Shown: positions 1-5,702, counted from the first letter of the stretch. The stretch: 13,118 bases of DNA from CAVPLU01 sp964601325 (GCA_964601325.1 CAZRNA010000051.1:1-13118), one strand, 5' to 3'. The notes: a model not told the origin generated them from the sequence alone. A program made the numbers and translations.

Positions 1-104
1 AGCCCAGGGAGGCAACAGTTTGCCAACGCCCGGTGGAATGTCGGGGGTTCTTCAAGAAGTGCGGGGGGTGGGATTCGAACCCACGAAGGCCTACGCCACA
101 GGAT

Positions 105-123
105 TTCTTATCCCGAGGCGGAT
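105..123 (-). other. tRNA-Leu intron 3 (37/38, canonical), 19 nt
   Basis: BHB: exon CTTA pairs with intron TAAG, the bulges are AG^A and AA^A, and the inner helix is TCC/GGA. This is the canonical archaeal position, one base 3' of the anticodon. Confidence 0.88.
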
Positions 124-130
124 CTTAAGT

Positions 131-153
131 GTGGCACGACTCTGATTGGTCGT
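131..153 (-). other. tRNA-Leu intron 2 (30/31, anticodon stem), 23 nt
   Basis: BHB: exon GGCA pairs with intron TGCC, the bulges are GG^A and AC^A, and the inner helix is CGAC/GTCG with an 8-nt loop. Removal gives CAGG+ACTTAAG, completing the anticodon stem. Confidence 0.87.
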
Positions 154-171
154 CCTGCCCCTTTGACCTGA

Positions 172-198
172 ATCCCGCCCTCGTCGTATCGTGTGGGT
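172..198 (-). other. tRNA-Leu intron 1 (15/16, D loop), 27 nt
   Basis: The 5' exon ends in CCCGAG and the 3' exon begins TCAGGTC. BHB: exon CCCG pairs with intron CGGG (4 bp), the bulges are AG^A and AT^T, and the inner helix is CCC/GGG. Removal restores a standard leucine D loop. Confidence 0.85.
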
Positions 199-239
199 CT
201 CGGGAACCCCCGCTCGTATCTGCTAGGACACGAGTTTGG

Positions 240-249
240 CTAAAAACTT
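240..249 (-). promoter_or_regulatory. TATA-like element for tRNA-Leu
   Basis: The minus strand reads AAGTTTTTAG, with its T-rich core 28-33 bp upstream of the mature 5' end at 213. This is the usual archaeal box A distance for a tRNA gene transcribed with little leader. Confidence 0.5.
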
Positions 250-295
250 GTCATGACGACTGCTGGATCGTCACCACGCGCGGTATGTTCTGAGC

Positions 296-304
296 AAACT
301 ATAT
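296..304 (+). promoter_or_regulatory. TATA-like element for tRNA-Arg
   Basis: AAACTATAT lies about 29-37 bp upstream of the mature 5' end at 333, a distance similar to that of the element for the divergent tRNA-Leu. The 214-332 spacer otherwise shows no gene. Confidence 0.55.
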
Positions 305-347
305 GATGGCACAGAGGCTAGTCTCGTCGCGTGGGCCCGTGGCGCAG

Positions 348-376
348 TCTCGCAGGTTGACGCCTACGAGGCGAAA
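348..376 (+). other. tRNA-Arg intron 1 (15/16, D loop), 29 nt
   Basis: Strand 1 GCGC (342-345) against GCGA (371-374) gives three of four pairs. The bulges are AG^T (346-348) and AA^T (375-377). The inner helix is CTCG/CGAG, then AGG/CCT beyond a C-A mismatch. This is the weakest of the four fits. Confidence 0.7.
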
Positions 377-393
377 TACGGACAGCGCGGCAG

Positions 394-416
394 ATAGGCC
401 TCTTGGGCTAGCCGAG
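394..416 (+). other. tRNA-Arg intron 2 (30/31, anticodon stem), 23 nt
   Basis: The central helix CGGC (388-391)/GCCG (411-414) is perfect. The bulges are AG^A and AG^C, and the inner helix is TAG/CTA. Removal changes the apparent stem base 31 from A to C, which then pairs with G39 (441). Confidence 0.87.
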
Positions 417-423
417 CCTCCTA

Positions 424-439
424 AGCGAACCGCGGAACC
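424..439 (+). other. tRNA-Arg intron 3 (37/38, canonical), 16 nt
   Basis: The central helix CTCC/GGAA gives three of four pairs. The bulges are TA^A and CC^A. The inner helix is GCG/CGC with a 3-nt loop, so this intron is very short. Confidence 0.82.
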
Positions 440-447
440 AGCTGTAG

Positions 448-471
448 AGTGCGTCCAAAACGCACGCAAAA
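448..471 (+). other. tRNA-Arg intron 4 (45/46, variable loop), 24 nt
   Basis: The inner helix GTGCGT/ACGCAC (449-454/460-465) is perfect. The bulges are AG^A and AA^G. The central helix CTGT/GCAA has three of four pairs, counting one G-U. Removal leaves a normal 5-nt variable loop, AGGTC. Confidence 0.78.
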
Positions 472-505
472 GTCCGGGGTTCAAATCCCCGCGGGCCCGC
501 CACAG

Positions 506-511
506 TTTTTT
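506..511 (+). terminator. T-run terminator of tRNA-Arg
   Basis: Six consecutive T residues start 4 nt after the encoded CCA, a typical archaeal oligo-T terminator for a tRNA transcript. Confidence 0.6.
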
Positions 512-578
512 CCTAGTCCATTTGTCCCCACAGTCTCGCTAACGAGGCGGTCTATGGGAGAGACGCTGCTTGTTCAAG

Positions 579-696
579 CCACACGACCAGGATCATGAGA
601 CGTGTGGAATGGGCATCCCGATGCTCTTGACCAATGAGAGGGGGGTACCCCCCTGGGGGACTTCCCCATCAATACCATGTTGATTCTCACATTCCA
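579..696. ncRNA. Candidate structured RNA in a gene-free region, strand unknown
   Basis: Between 512 and 891 no convincing protein gene is present. The part 605-696 folds with almost no unpaired linkers. The outer stem is 605-611/690-696 (7 bp). Inside it is a hairpin at 612-625, then stem TGAGA/TCTCA (635-639/685-689). That stem directly encloses three abutting hairpins: 640-653 (G-run/C-run around GTAC), 656-667 (GGGG-ACTT-CCCC) and 668-684 (ATCAA/TTGAT). A further 7-bp stem CCACACG/CGTGTGG (579-585/601-607) overlaps the outer stem by 3 nt, so the two are partly alternative. No match to SRP RNA, RNase P RNA or a box C/D or H/ACA layout was recognised. The remainder, 697-891, shows nothing I can assign. 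Strand and function are unknown; this is a hand-folded candidate only. Confidence 0.3.
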
Positions 697-891
697 AACA
701 GATCTAGCAGGGCAAGTCGGCACGCGACGGGAGCATACAGAGACTCTTTGGGAGCTCACAGGCGCGGATCGGCAAGTGCGTCAGGCCCTCGCGTTTGCCT
801 CTGCATTGGTGCTAGGAAGGATTTGGTGAACCCACACCCTAAGGGATGCTCGTCTCCATCGTCTCCCGTGGGGCGCCGTCATCGACTCTTC

Positions 892-2211
892 CTATTCAGA
901 TGGCATGCGGCTGATTCGAGTGATGATCTCATCTAAGGTCAATGCTTCCTCTGTGCGTTTCTTCATGTCTCTGAGCTTGAACTGGCCGGATTTCAGTTCT
1001 TGAGGGCCCACGATCAGAGCATAAGGAATACCCAGCGAGTTTGCGTACTCAAGCTGTTTTGCCAGCGACTTGCGCTTAACATCCACATCTGAAGGGATTC
1101 GAGCGTCACGGAGCTTAGCGGCGATCGAGAGTGCATGCTGTCTAACGTCATCATTCACCGCGGCCACGAACACAGCCCCAACCTCTTTGTGCTTGGGGAG
1201 CACACCGGCCTTCTCCAGTGAAATTAGCAGTCTCTCGATACCTCCGGCAACTCCTGTCGCGGGAATGCTCCTTTTTCCATAGACGCCGCAGAGTCTGTCG
1301 TATCTTCCTCCTCCCAGCACCGCTCCAACCTCTTCTCCTCCTTTGTCGAATGCCTCGAAGACGATGCCATCGTAGTATCCGATGCCCCTAACCACACTCA
1401 TGTCGAATAGGCAACGATCCAGTTTGCCTAGACCCTGTAGCGCGTCAGCCAACAGGGCAAGTTGCCTGTATCCTAGTTTTGCTTCCTCGCTTCGTGTTTG
1501 CACTTCAGAGATCTTCTCGAGAACGCTGGCAGGTTTGTCTTGGATCGATATGAATTCGACCAGTGAATCAATGACGTTGCTCTCTAGGCCCGCAGAACGA
1601 AGCTCAGTCCTGACGGCCTCAGCAGAGATCTTTCGAGACTTGTCGACTGTTCGAAACGCGGCCTCGATTTTCTCTTGACTCTTCAACCCCAAGCTTTCGA
1701 CGAATCCTTGTATGACTTTACGATTCGAGATTCGGACTTCGAATTCCTTCAACCCAACATTGCTTAGAATGTCCATGCTTAGAGCGACGGCTTCTGCGTC
1801 AGCTGTTGGGTCATCGGATCCGAAGATCTCCGCATCCCATTGAGTGAAGTACCTGTATCGGCCAAATTGCGGTTCATCGTATCGCCAGTTTCCGCCAATA
1901 CATGCAAGCTTGATTGGTTCAGGGAGGTCGGAACGGCCAGCTACCATGCGAGCCATACCGACCGTGAGGTCGAACCTGAGGCCGATGCTGCGGCCTGCCT
2001 TATCGTTAAACCAGTAGATCTCATCCTTAATCGCCGGTCCACTCTTGGCTTCCAGGGTTCTGAGTTCCTCGAGCGTCGCGGGTTCCATCTCTTGAAAGGC
2101 ATATCTCCGAAACATCTCTCTTATTCTCTCGTAGACCCAGTTACGCTTCGCCATTTCATCCGGCTCGATGTCCCTGATACCTCTCGGCAAAGTGAACTGC
2201 TTGTCTGACAT
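892..2211 (-). CDS. hisS: Histidyl-tRNA synthetase
   Basis: Charges tRNA-His with histidine using ATP, in the cytoplasm; class II synthetase. The 439-aa length is normal for an archaeal enzyme. The catalytic core spans about residues 5-335. A motif 2 region at about 109-131 includes FGRYRYFTQWDAEIFG. The histidine-specific signatures are RGIGYYDGIVFE (about 275-286) and LGGGRYDRL (299-307). A motif 3-like GVAGGIERLL lies at 320-329. The C-terminal anticodon-binding domain begins near residue 343 (EVGAVFVAA) and runs to the end. It starts at ATG (2211). The gene stands alone, divergent from the membrane zinc-ribbon gene. A TAGGGGCGAG element lies 5 bp before its start and is repeated inverted near the neighbouring gene. 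No missing key residue was noticed. Confidence 0.97.
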   Translation of the reverse strand: MSDKQFTLPRGIRDIEPDEMAKRNWVYERIREMFRRYAFQEMEPATLEELRTLEAKSGPAIKDEIYWFNDKAGRSIGLRFDLTVGMARMVAGRSDLPEPIKLACIGGNWRYDEPQFGRYRYFTQWDAEIFGSDDPTADAEAVALSMDILSNVGLKEFEVRISNRKVIQGFVESLGLKSQEKIEAAFRTVDKSRKISAEAVRTELRSAGLESNVIDSLVEFISIQDKPASVLEKISEVQTRSEEAKLGYRQLALLADALQGLGKLDRCLFDMSVVRGIGYYDGIVFEAFDKGGEEVGAVLGGGRYDRLCGVYGKRSIPATGVAGGIERLLISLEKAGVLPKHKEVGAVFVAAVNDDVRQHALSIAAKLRDARIPSDVDVKRKSLAKQLEYANSLGIPYALIVGPQELKSGQFKLRDMKKRTEEALTLDEIITRISRMPSE

Positions 2212-2215
2212 GCCG

Positions 2216-2310
2216 CTCGCCCCTATGCTAGCACGATTCGCTAATTGATTCGGAGGTGTGCTAAGTGCTTTCTTTCGATTTTCGTCGCATCACGGCTTAT
2301 TAGGGGCGAG
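2216..2310. repeat. 10-bp perfect inverted repeat in divergent promoter region
   Basis: CTCGCCCCTA at 2216-2225 and TAGGGGCGAG at 2301-2310 are exact reverse complements. Each therefore reads TAGGGGCGAG in the direction of its own gene (hisS on minus, membrane protein on plus). The arms flank the 134-bp intergenic region. This could be a shared operator or promoter element; no regulator is known from the sequence. Confidence 0.45.
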
Positions 2311-2345
2311 AAGCAGGTCTCCTAGACTCCTGCTAGGATGCGTGA

Positions 2346-2870
2346 ATGTTGTCAAGAATGAAAGCAGACATGGGCCTATCCGTCTTTGCCGGGTTGGTCA
2401 TCGGAGGAATCATAGGAGTCGTTCTCGACATCACCGAAGTCCCGGCGGGAAGCGCCATTGGCACCTTTGTTGGAGGATTCGTCGCCGGATTGCTGCTGTA
2501 TGCAATGCGCAGGAGGACATTGATCGCTGGATTCCTTGTAGGACTATTCGGCTTCCCCATTCAGCTCCTAATCTTCTTGGCGCTGGTTTCTACTGGTCTA
2601 TACACGCCGCCTCAGGCCCCAGAAATTTCTCAGGAAGTTCTTCTCGTCGCCTTGGCTGTGACTGTCCTAATGCAGGTCGCGGGAGGCGCGATTGGAGGAC
2701 TACTTGGCGGCATGATTCGGCATCCTCCTCCAGGAACCGTGGAAGCGCCACGCTCGCATTTGCCTCCACCTCCCCCGCCGCGTCCGGAGAAGTATTGCGT
2801 TCAATGTGGAGCGGGCTTGGCAAAGGAGACCTCGATCTGTCCCGCTTGCGGAGCAAAACAGCCCTCCTAA
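2346..2870 (+). CDS. Membrane protein with C-terminal zinc ribbon, function unknown
   Basis: A 174-residue protein of unknown role. The N-terminal two thirds is hydrophobic and glycine-rich, with about four predicted membrane segments (roughly residues 10-28, 34-53, 60-83 and 98-124). Glycine-zipper-like patterns (GGIIG, GGFVAG, GGAIGGLLGG) suggest tight helix packing. A proline-rich linker (about 126-148, including PPPPPP) leads to a C-terminal zinc ribbon, CVQCG then CPACG (about 151-170), likely facing the cytoplasm. Many archaea carry such zinc-ribbon-tailed membrane proteins of unassigned function. The start is ATG at 2346; an ATG four codons later (2358) is equally possible. It is divergent from hisS and convergent with the endonuclease gene. 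Coding potential is supported by clear domain architecture rather than by a named homologue. Confidence 0.82.
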   Translation: MLSRMKADMGLSVFAGLVIGGIIGVVLDITEVPAGSAIGTFVGGFVAGLLLYAMRRRTLIAGFLVGLFGFPIQLLIFLALVSTGLYTPPQAPEISQEVLLVALAVTVLMQVAGGAIGGLLGGMIRHPPPGTVEAPRSHLPPPPPPRPEKYCVQCGAGLAKETSICPACGAKQPS

Positions 2871-2960
2871 TCGATCCCCAATTACGCAGGCTCAGCAACC
2901 CGAACTTGCTCGGCCATCGCTTCACTGGGCCGAGACGTAGCCTAGGATTCAAAAGTGCAG

Positions 2961-3500
2961 CTAGACTTTGAGGAACTCAAGTGAATAGTAGACGATGTCA
3001 GTTCGTCTGTCAACAACGGAGAGTATCAAGTCTTTCTTGTCCCTAGAGGATCGTTTCAGCAGTGTACGAAGCGTCTTGAGGTCGGCTTCACCGCCTTCGT
3101 AGATTATGTAGACGTACCTTCGCATCGGTCCCTTTCCGTGGACCTCGAAATCGAAAACGGGGCATTCTCTGACAACATATCCTCTGTCGCGGAGGTCACG
3201 ATATACGAGGTACTTCACCCAGACTGCAGGTTGCCTCGTAGAAATCGATTTCACTAGTTCCTCGAATGTGATGTTCTCTTTGTTCTTTCCCTCGACAGTG
3301 ATCCTGCCCTTTTCGAGAAGATAGAAGGCCTCGTGAGATGTAAGAACGAGTCTTCTTCCTCTCAGCGTTCCGAAACCGCGCTCACGCATCTCCATCAGTT
3401 CTGAGGCTCTAGGAAGGAAAACTTCGCCTGCTCGCAGGGAAGCTTCGTAGACCTGGAATGGCTTCTCGCTCTCCGACTCGTTCGCTGGGTGCTCAGTCAC
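2961..3500 (-). CDS. endA: tRNA-splicing endonuclease EndA-family subunit, probably structural
   Basis: EndA cuts BHB motifs to remove introns from tRNA and pre-rRNA. This 179-aa protein has the family's length. Its C-terminal nuclease-fold domain begins at KYLVYRDLRDRGYVV (about 96-110) and ends with a typical tail, IVYYSLEFLKV. Compared from memory with the Methanocaldococcus jannaschii enzyme, the catalytic Tyr (FRLYERG) corresponds to His here (FEVHGKG, H121), and the catalytic His (EHSVYLV) to Arg (MRRYVYI). The Lys region is kept (RDKKDLIL, K155/K156). Loss of two of three triad residues suggests the non-catalytic subunit of an (alpha-beta)2 enzyme, as in Sulfolobus. A catalytic partner would be encoded elsewhere. 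Such heterotetramers accept relaxed and non-canonical BHBs, fitting the tRNAs in this window. The start is GTG at 3500. The AT-rich element at 3536-3550 may serve both this gene and mtnA. Confidence 0.88.
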   Translation of the reverse strand: MTEHPANESESEKPFQVYEASLRAGEVFLPRASELMEMRERGFGTLRGRRLVLTSHEAFYLLEKGRITVEGKNKENITFEELVKSISTRQPAVWVKYLVYRDLRDRGYVVRECPVFDFEVHGKGPMRRYVYIIYEGGEADLKTLRTLLKRSSRDKKDLILSVVDRRTDIVYYSLEFLKV

Positions 3501-3535
3501 GTGCAGTCAATCCGAGGCCATCTACACTGACGCTG

Positions 3536-3550
3536 CACTTTTAATGTAAT
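3536..3550. promoter_or_regulatory. Overlapping TATA elements between endA and mtnA
   Basis: The AT-rich stretch CACTTTTAATGTAAT reads TTTTAATG on plus, about 25-30 bp before the mtnA ATG at 3567. On minus it reads CATTAAAAG, about 40 bp before the endA GTG. One short element could thus serve two divergent genes. Confidence 0.5.
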
Positions 3551-3566
3551 CGTGTCATGCTCTACA

Positions 3567-4634
3567 ATGGCGTCACATTTGGTTGACCTCGCGACCCTGA
3601 GGACTGTCGAATGGACTCGTGACGGTGTGCGACTAATCGATCAGAGGCAGCTGCCAAACCGGCTGACATTTCTCTTGTGCAGGAACTACAGGCAAGTCGC
3701 TCGAGCTATACGTGACATGACCGTGAGAGGGGCGCCCGCCATCGGAGTCACAGCGGCGATGGGCTTGGCCCTGGCAGCAAAACGCAGCAGACGCAGCGAC
3801 GGAAAGATGCTATTGCTCGATGTTGAGAAAGCCGCAGAGATCATTCGAGCAACACGACCCACCGCGAGAAACCTGTTCTGGGCGGTCGAGCGAATGCTCG
3901 GGAAAGCTCGAGAAGCGGCTGATCAGGGACGTGACATGCGAGAAACGCTCGCGGCTGAAGCACAGCTCATGGCCGATGAAGACGTGCAAGCCAACCGGAA
4001 GATGGGCGCCTACGGCGCAGAGCTGATTCAGGACGGGGACACGATCCTAACGCACTGTAACACAGGAACGATGGCCACGGTAAGCTATGGAACGGCCTTG
4101 GGAGTAATCCGAAGTGCGATCTCGCAAGGCAAGAAAGTTAAACTCATCGCAACCGAAACCAGGCCTAGACAGCAAGGTGCCAGAATAACTGTCTATGAGG
4201 CCTTATCAGACAAGATCCCCGTGACCTTGATAGTTGACAGCGCTGTAGCGATCACGATGTCAAAAGGCATGGTAGACAAGGTCATCGTGGGCGCTGATCG
4301 CATAACTAGGACTGCAGTCGCCAACAAGGTGGGCACTTTCATGATCGCGCTCGCGGCCAAACATCATTGTATTCCATTCTACGTTGCGGCACCTACTACA
4401 ACCTTCGACCTGACCATGGAGCTCACTGCCATGCCGATCGAAGAACGTGATCCTAGGGAAGTCACTGAGATTAACGGAAACCAAATCACACCAAAGAAGG
4501 GGGTCAGGGTTTTCAATCCAGCGTTCGACTTGACTCCGTTGGAGCTCGTCACCGCCGTAATCACAGAAAAAGGAGTCCTTTCAAGAGAACACATTCAGAA
4601 CATGGCCAAGATCGGACCGAACACCGGCGGTTAG
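3567..4634 (+). CDS. mtnA: S-methyl-5-thioribose-1-phosphate isomerase (aIF2B-like family)
   Basis: Converts 5-methylthioribose-1-phosphate to the ribulose form in methionine salvage; related archaeal enzymes act on other ribose phosphates. Recognised by MTVRGAPAIGVTAAMGLAL (about 51-69), LTHCNTGTMAT with the catalytic Cys (about 164), TETRPRQQGARIT (about 196-208), VGADRI with the catalytic Asp (about 244), FYVAAPTTTFD (about 271-281) and EERDPREVT. The 355-aa length matches the family. A GTG at 3552 in frame would add five residues. ATG 3567 is preferred because the TATA element at 3538-3546 lies only 6-14 bp before GTG, but about 25 bp before ATG, the spacing expected of a leaderless transcript. 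The gene is divergent from endA and ends 15 bp from the convergent phoU-like gene. No other salvage gene is visible. The aIF2B-alpha and R15P-isomerase alternatives are less likely given the full MtnA motif set. Confidence 0.94.
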   Translation: MASHLVDLATLRTVEWTRDGVRLIDQRQLPNRLTFLLCRNYRQVARAIRDMTVRGAPAIGVTAAMGLALAAKRSRRSDGKMLLLDVEKAAEIIRATRPTARNLFWAVERMLGKAREAADQGRDMRETLAAEAQLMADEDVQANRKMGAYGAELIQDGDTILTHCNTGTMATVSYGTALGVIRSAISQGKKVKLIATETRPRQQGARITVYEALSDKIPVTLIVDSAVAITMSKGMVDKVIVGADRITRTAVANKVGTFMIALAAKHHCIPFYVAAPTTTFDLTMELTAMPIEERDPREVTEINGNQITPKKGVRVFNPAFDLTPLELVTAVITEKGVLSREHIQNMAKIGPNTGG

Positions 4635-4649
4635 ACTTGCCGGCTTGGC

Positions 4650-5702
4650 TTACTCTGATCTCTTGAAGTCGCAGAGGTCAGTCGGTTCTTCCAGGTATCT
4701 GTTGATCGTCACCTCTGCGATCATCTGACAGTATCGCGCCGTCTCTGTCAGATTCCACGCAATCGACCTGAATGCCAGTGCGACATTCCGATTTGAGACG
4801 TCGTCCACTATCTTTTCCGAGATCTTCCTGTTTCTGGTTTGAGCGCGTATCCCGTCTTCGATCGACTTGTTCGCAAGGTCAACATCAAGCTTGACGAATG
4901 CCTTCATCGTGTTCTCAGAAATCAGCTTGACTGCCTTGCTCATTTCGGTGGTCTCATCAAGTACCGATTTATGCTTGTCATAATCCTCGTCTTTGATTCC
5001 GATGACTTCCTTAGCCTCACTCTCTGCACAGTCTGCGATACATTCGAGGTACTTGGAGACTATGCGGTTCCCCAAGGCGTGCTGCGGATTGACAACTCCA
5101 ATATCGCGAGCAGCGCTCAGCTTAGTGGTTGCAAGTATCAGTTGGCGTACTATTAGCCAATAGATCCTGTCAGCCTCGTTCTCCATCTGAAGGACCTCAC
5201 CTGCGATGTCCTGCCTCTTATCCAAAAGAGCGGTCATCGCCGCGTCCTGCATGGATAGCCCAACTTTATGTAGCCTCTGTATTAGGCCGCTTACGGGGAA
5301 CTTTGAGGGGTCCACGAAGCTTTGAATCACAACCTGCTTTGGAGTTTGCTCGACAATGCTAAGCCCCATCAGCCTCTGGACAGTGCTTCTGATTTCCCAC
5401 AGATGCTCAGAACTGAGGTCTTTAGTAGATGTGATTACTATCGAATCTCGCCCCTCGATGTAGTTGCCTGTGATTATCCTTGACAGTAGTTCGTGTTCTT
5501 TGCAGAGATCAGCGTTGACTCGGGCCGCCATAGATTCTGCTTTGTCGCCAGCCAAACCCGGGATTAGCCTGAGGCAGCCGTCGTCGGTGCGCCTCATGGT
5601 TACAACGTTTCCTTGCTTCAGTCCCACTTGTTCGACCCAGTCTCGTGGCAGTGAGACTGTGAGTGTCGAGTGTCCGACTTTCTGCACCTTCCGGATTTCC
5701 AT
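4650..5702 (-). CDS. AbrB/PhoU-domain regulator (archaeal phosphate-uptake-regulator type)
   Basis: A 350-aa cytoplasmic protein. Residues 1-50 (MEIRKVQKVGHSTLTVSLPR, then GLKQGNVV) form a SpoVT/AbrB-type swapped-hairpin DNA-binding domain. The rest is helical and contains two PhoU-like repeats (about 115-205 and 215-335), with acidic patterns such as ENEADRIYWLIVRQL. Archaeal proteins of this architecture are annotated as phosphate uptake regulators, but most have not been tested. No pst transporter gene is nearby, so the phosphate link comes from the family name only. The start is ATG at 5702. An ATATATAT box lies at 5796-5803, about 95 bp upstream, implying a leader of roughly 65-70 nt. 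It is convergent with mtnA, and downstream of hypD on the same strand but with its own apparent promoter. Confidence 0.85.
   Translation of the reverse strand: MEIRKVQKVGHSTLTVSLPRDWVEQVGLKQGNVVTMRRTDDGCLRLIPGLAGDKAESMAARVNADLCKEHELLSRIITGNYIEGRDSIVITSTKDLSSEHLWEIRSTVQRLMGLSIVEQTPKQVVIQSFVDPSKFPVSGLIQRLHKVGLSMQDAAMTALLDKRQDIAGEVLQMENEADRIYWLIVRQLILATTKLSAARDIGVVNPQHALGNRIVSKYLECIADCAESEAKEVIGIKDEDYDKHKSVLDETTEMSKAVKLISENTMKAFVKLDVDLANKSIEDGIRAQTRNRKISEKIVDDVSNRNVALAFRSIAWNLTETARYCQMIAEVTINRYLEEPTDLCDFKRSE

Larger units (their letters stand above)
60..213 (-). tRNA. tRNA-Leu(UAA) with three BHB introns
   Basis: Read on the minus strand, the acceptor GCGGGGG (213-207) pairs with CCCCCGC (67-61), with discriminator A at 60. 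CCA is not encoded. The T arm is GTGGG-TTCGAAT-CCCAC (84-68). The variable arm is long, 14 nt (98-85), with a GGC/GCC stem, as expected for a class II leucine tRNA. The gene is contiguous only after removing three insertions, 198-172, 153-131 and 123-105, each of which fits a BHB fold. The spliced anticodon arm is CAGGA-CTTAAGA-TCCTG, with anticodon TAA. The D stem is CCC/GGG, with a D loop containing AGGTCAAA as in other archaeal tRNA-Leu. Mature length without CCA is 85 nt. The introns lie at canonical 37/38 and non-canonical 30/31 and 15/16. Junctions were deduced by hand folding; identity is very secure, exact cuts slightly less so. Confidence 0.93.
333..502 (+). tRNA. tRNA-Arg(CCU) with four BHB introns
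   Basis: The acceptor GGGCCCG (333-339) pairs with CGGGCCC (492-498), followed by discriminator G and an encoded CCA (500-502). The T arm is CGGGG-TTCAAAT-CCCCG (475-491). A normal cloverleaf appears only after removing 348-376, 394-416, 424-439 and 448-471 (29, 23, 16 and 24 nt). The spliced parts are: D stem GCGC/GCGC with loop AGTACGGACA, G26, anticodon arm GCAGC-CTCCTAA-GCTGT, and variable loop AGGTC. Anticodon CCT and the GGGCCCG acceptor fit archaeal tRNA-Arg. Spliced length is 75 nt plus CCA. Each intron can form a BHB-like fold; in three of the four, one of the four central base pairs is a mismatch. Introns sit at 15/16, 30/31, 37/38 and 45/46. More than half of the transcript is intron. 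Junctions were placed by hand, but the four independent removals together give an exact 75-nt cloverleaf. Confidence 0.93.

Noticed and set aside
1..59. Possible partial gene or tRNA at the left edge
   Set aside because: Only a short TTCTT-C-AAGAA inverted repeat (about 48-59) is seen; too little sequence to support a feature.
446..474. The GTGCGT/ACGCAC hairpin of tRNA-Arg as a long class II variable arm (tRNA-Ser or Leu)
   Set aside because: Acceptor GGGCCCG and anticodon CCT fit arginine, and removing 448-471 as a BHB intron leaves the normal 5-nt variable loop.
574..759. 61-codon minus-strand frame in the same region
   Set aside because: No family resemblance and no start signal; overlaps the candidate RNA.
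512..891. SRP RNA, RNase P RNA, or box C/D or H/ACA guide RNA
   Set aside because: The SRP helix 8 sequence, RNase P conserved cores, a C/D box pair and a symmetric H/ACA pocket were looked for and not found. An ACA at 698-700 follows the outer stem, but the pocket geometry is wrong.
634..936. Open reading frame of 100 codons on plus in the 512-891 region
   Set aside because: It is low-complexity and Arg/Ser-rich, has no recognisable domain, overlaps the end of hisS antisense, and runs through the structured segment. Treated as chance.
2258..2971. 237-codon plus-strand frame overlapping the membrane protein gene
   Set aside because: It is a shadow frame, rich in Arg/Ser, with no domain. The frame at 2346-2870 has clear membrane helices and a zinc ribbon.
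3552..3566. GTG at 3552 as the mtnA start
   Set aside because: It lies only 6-14 bp after the TATA element. ATG 3567 fits archaeal promoter spacing; the difference is five residues with no family support.
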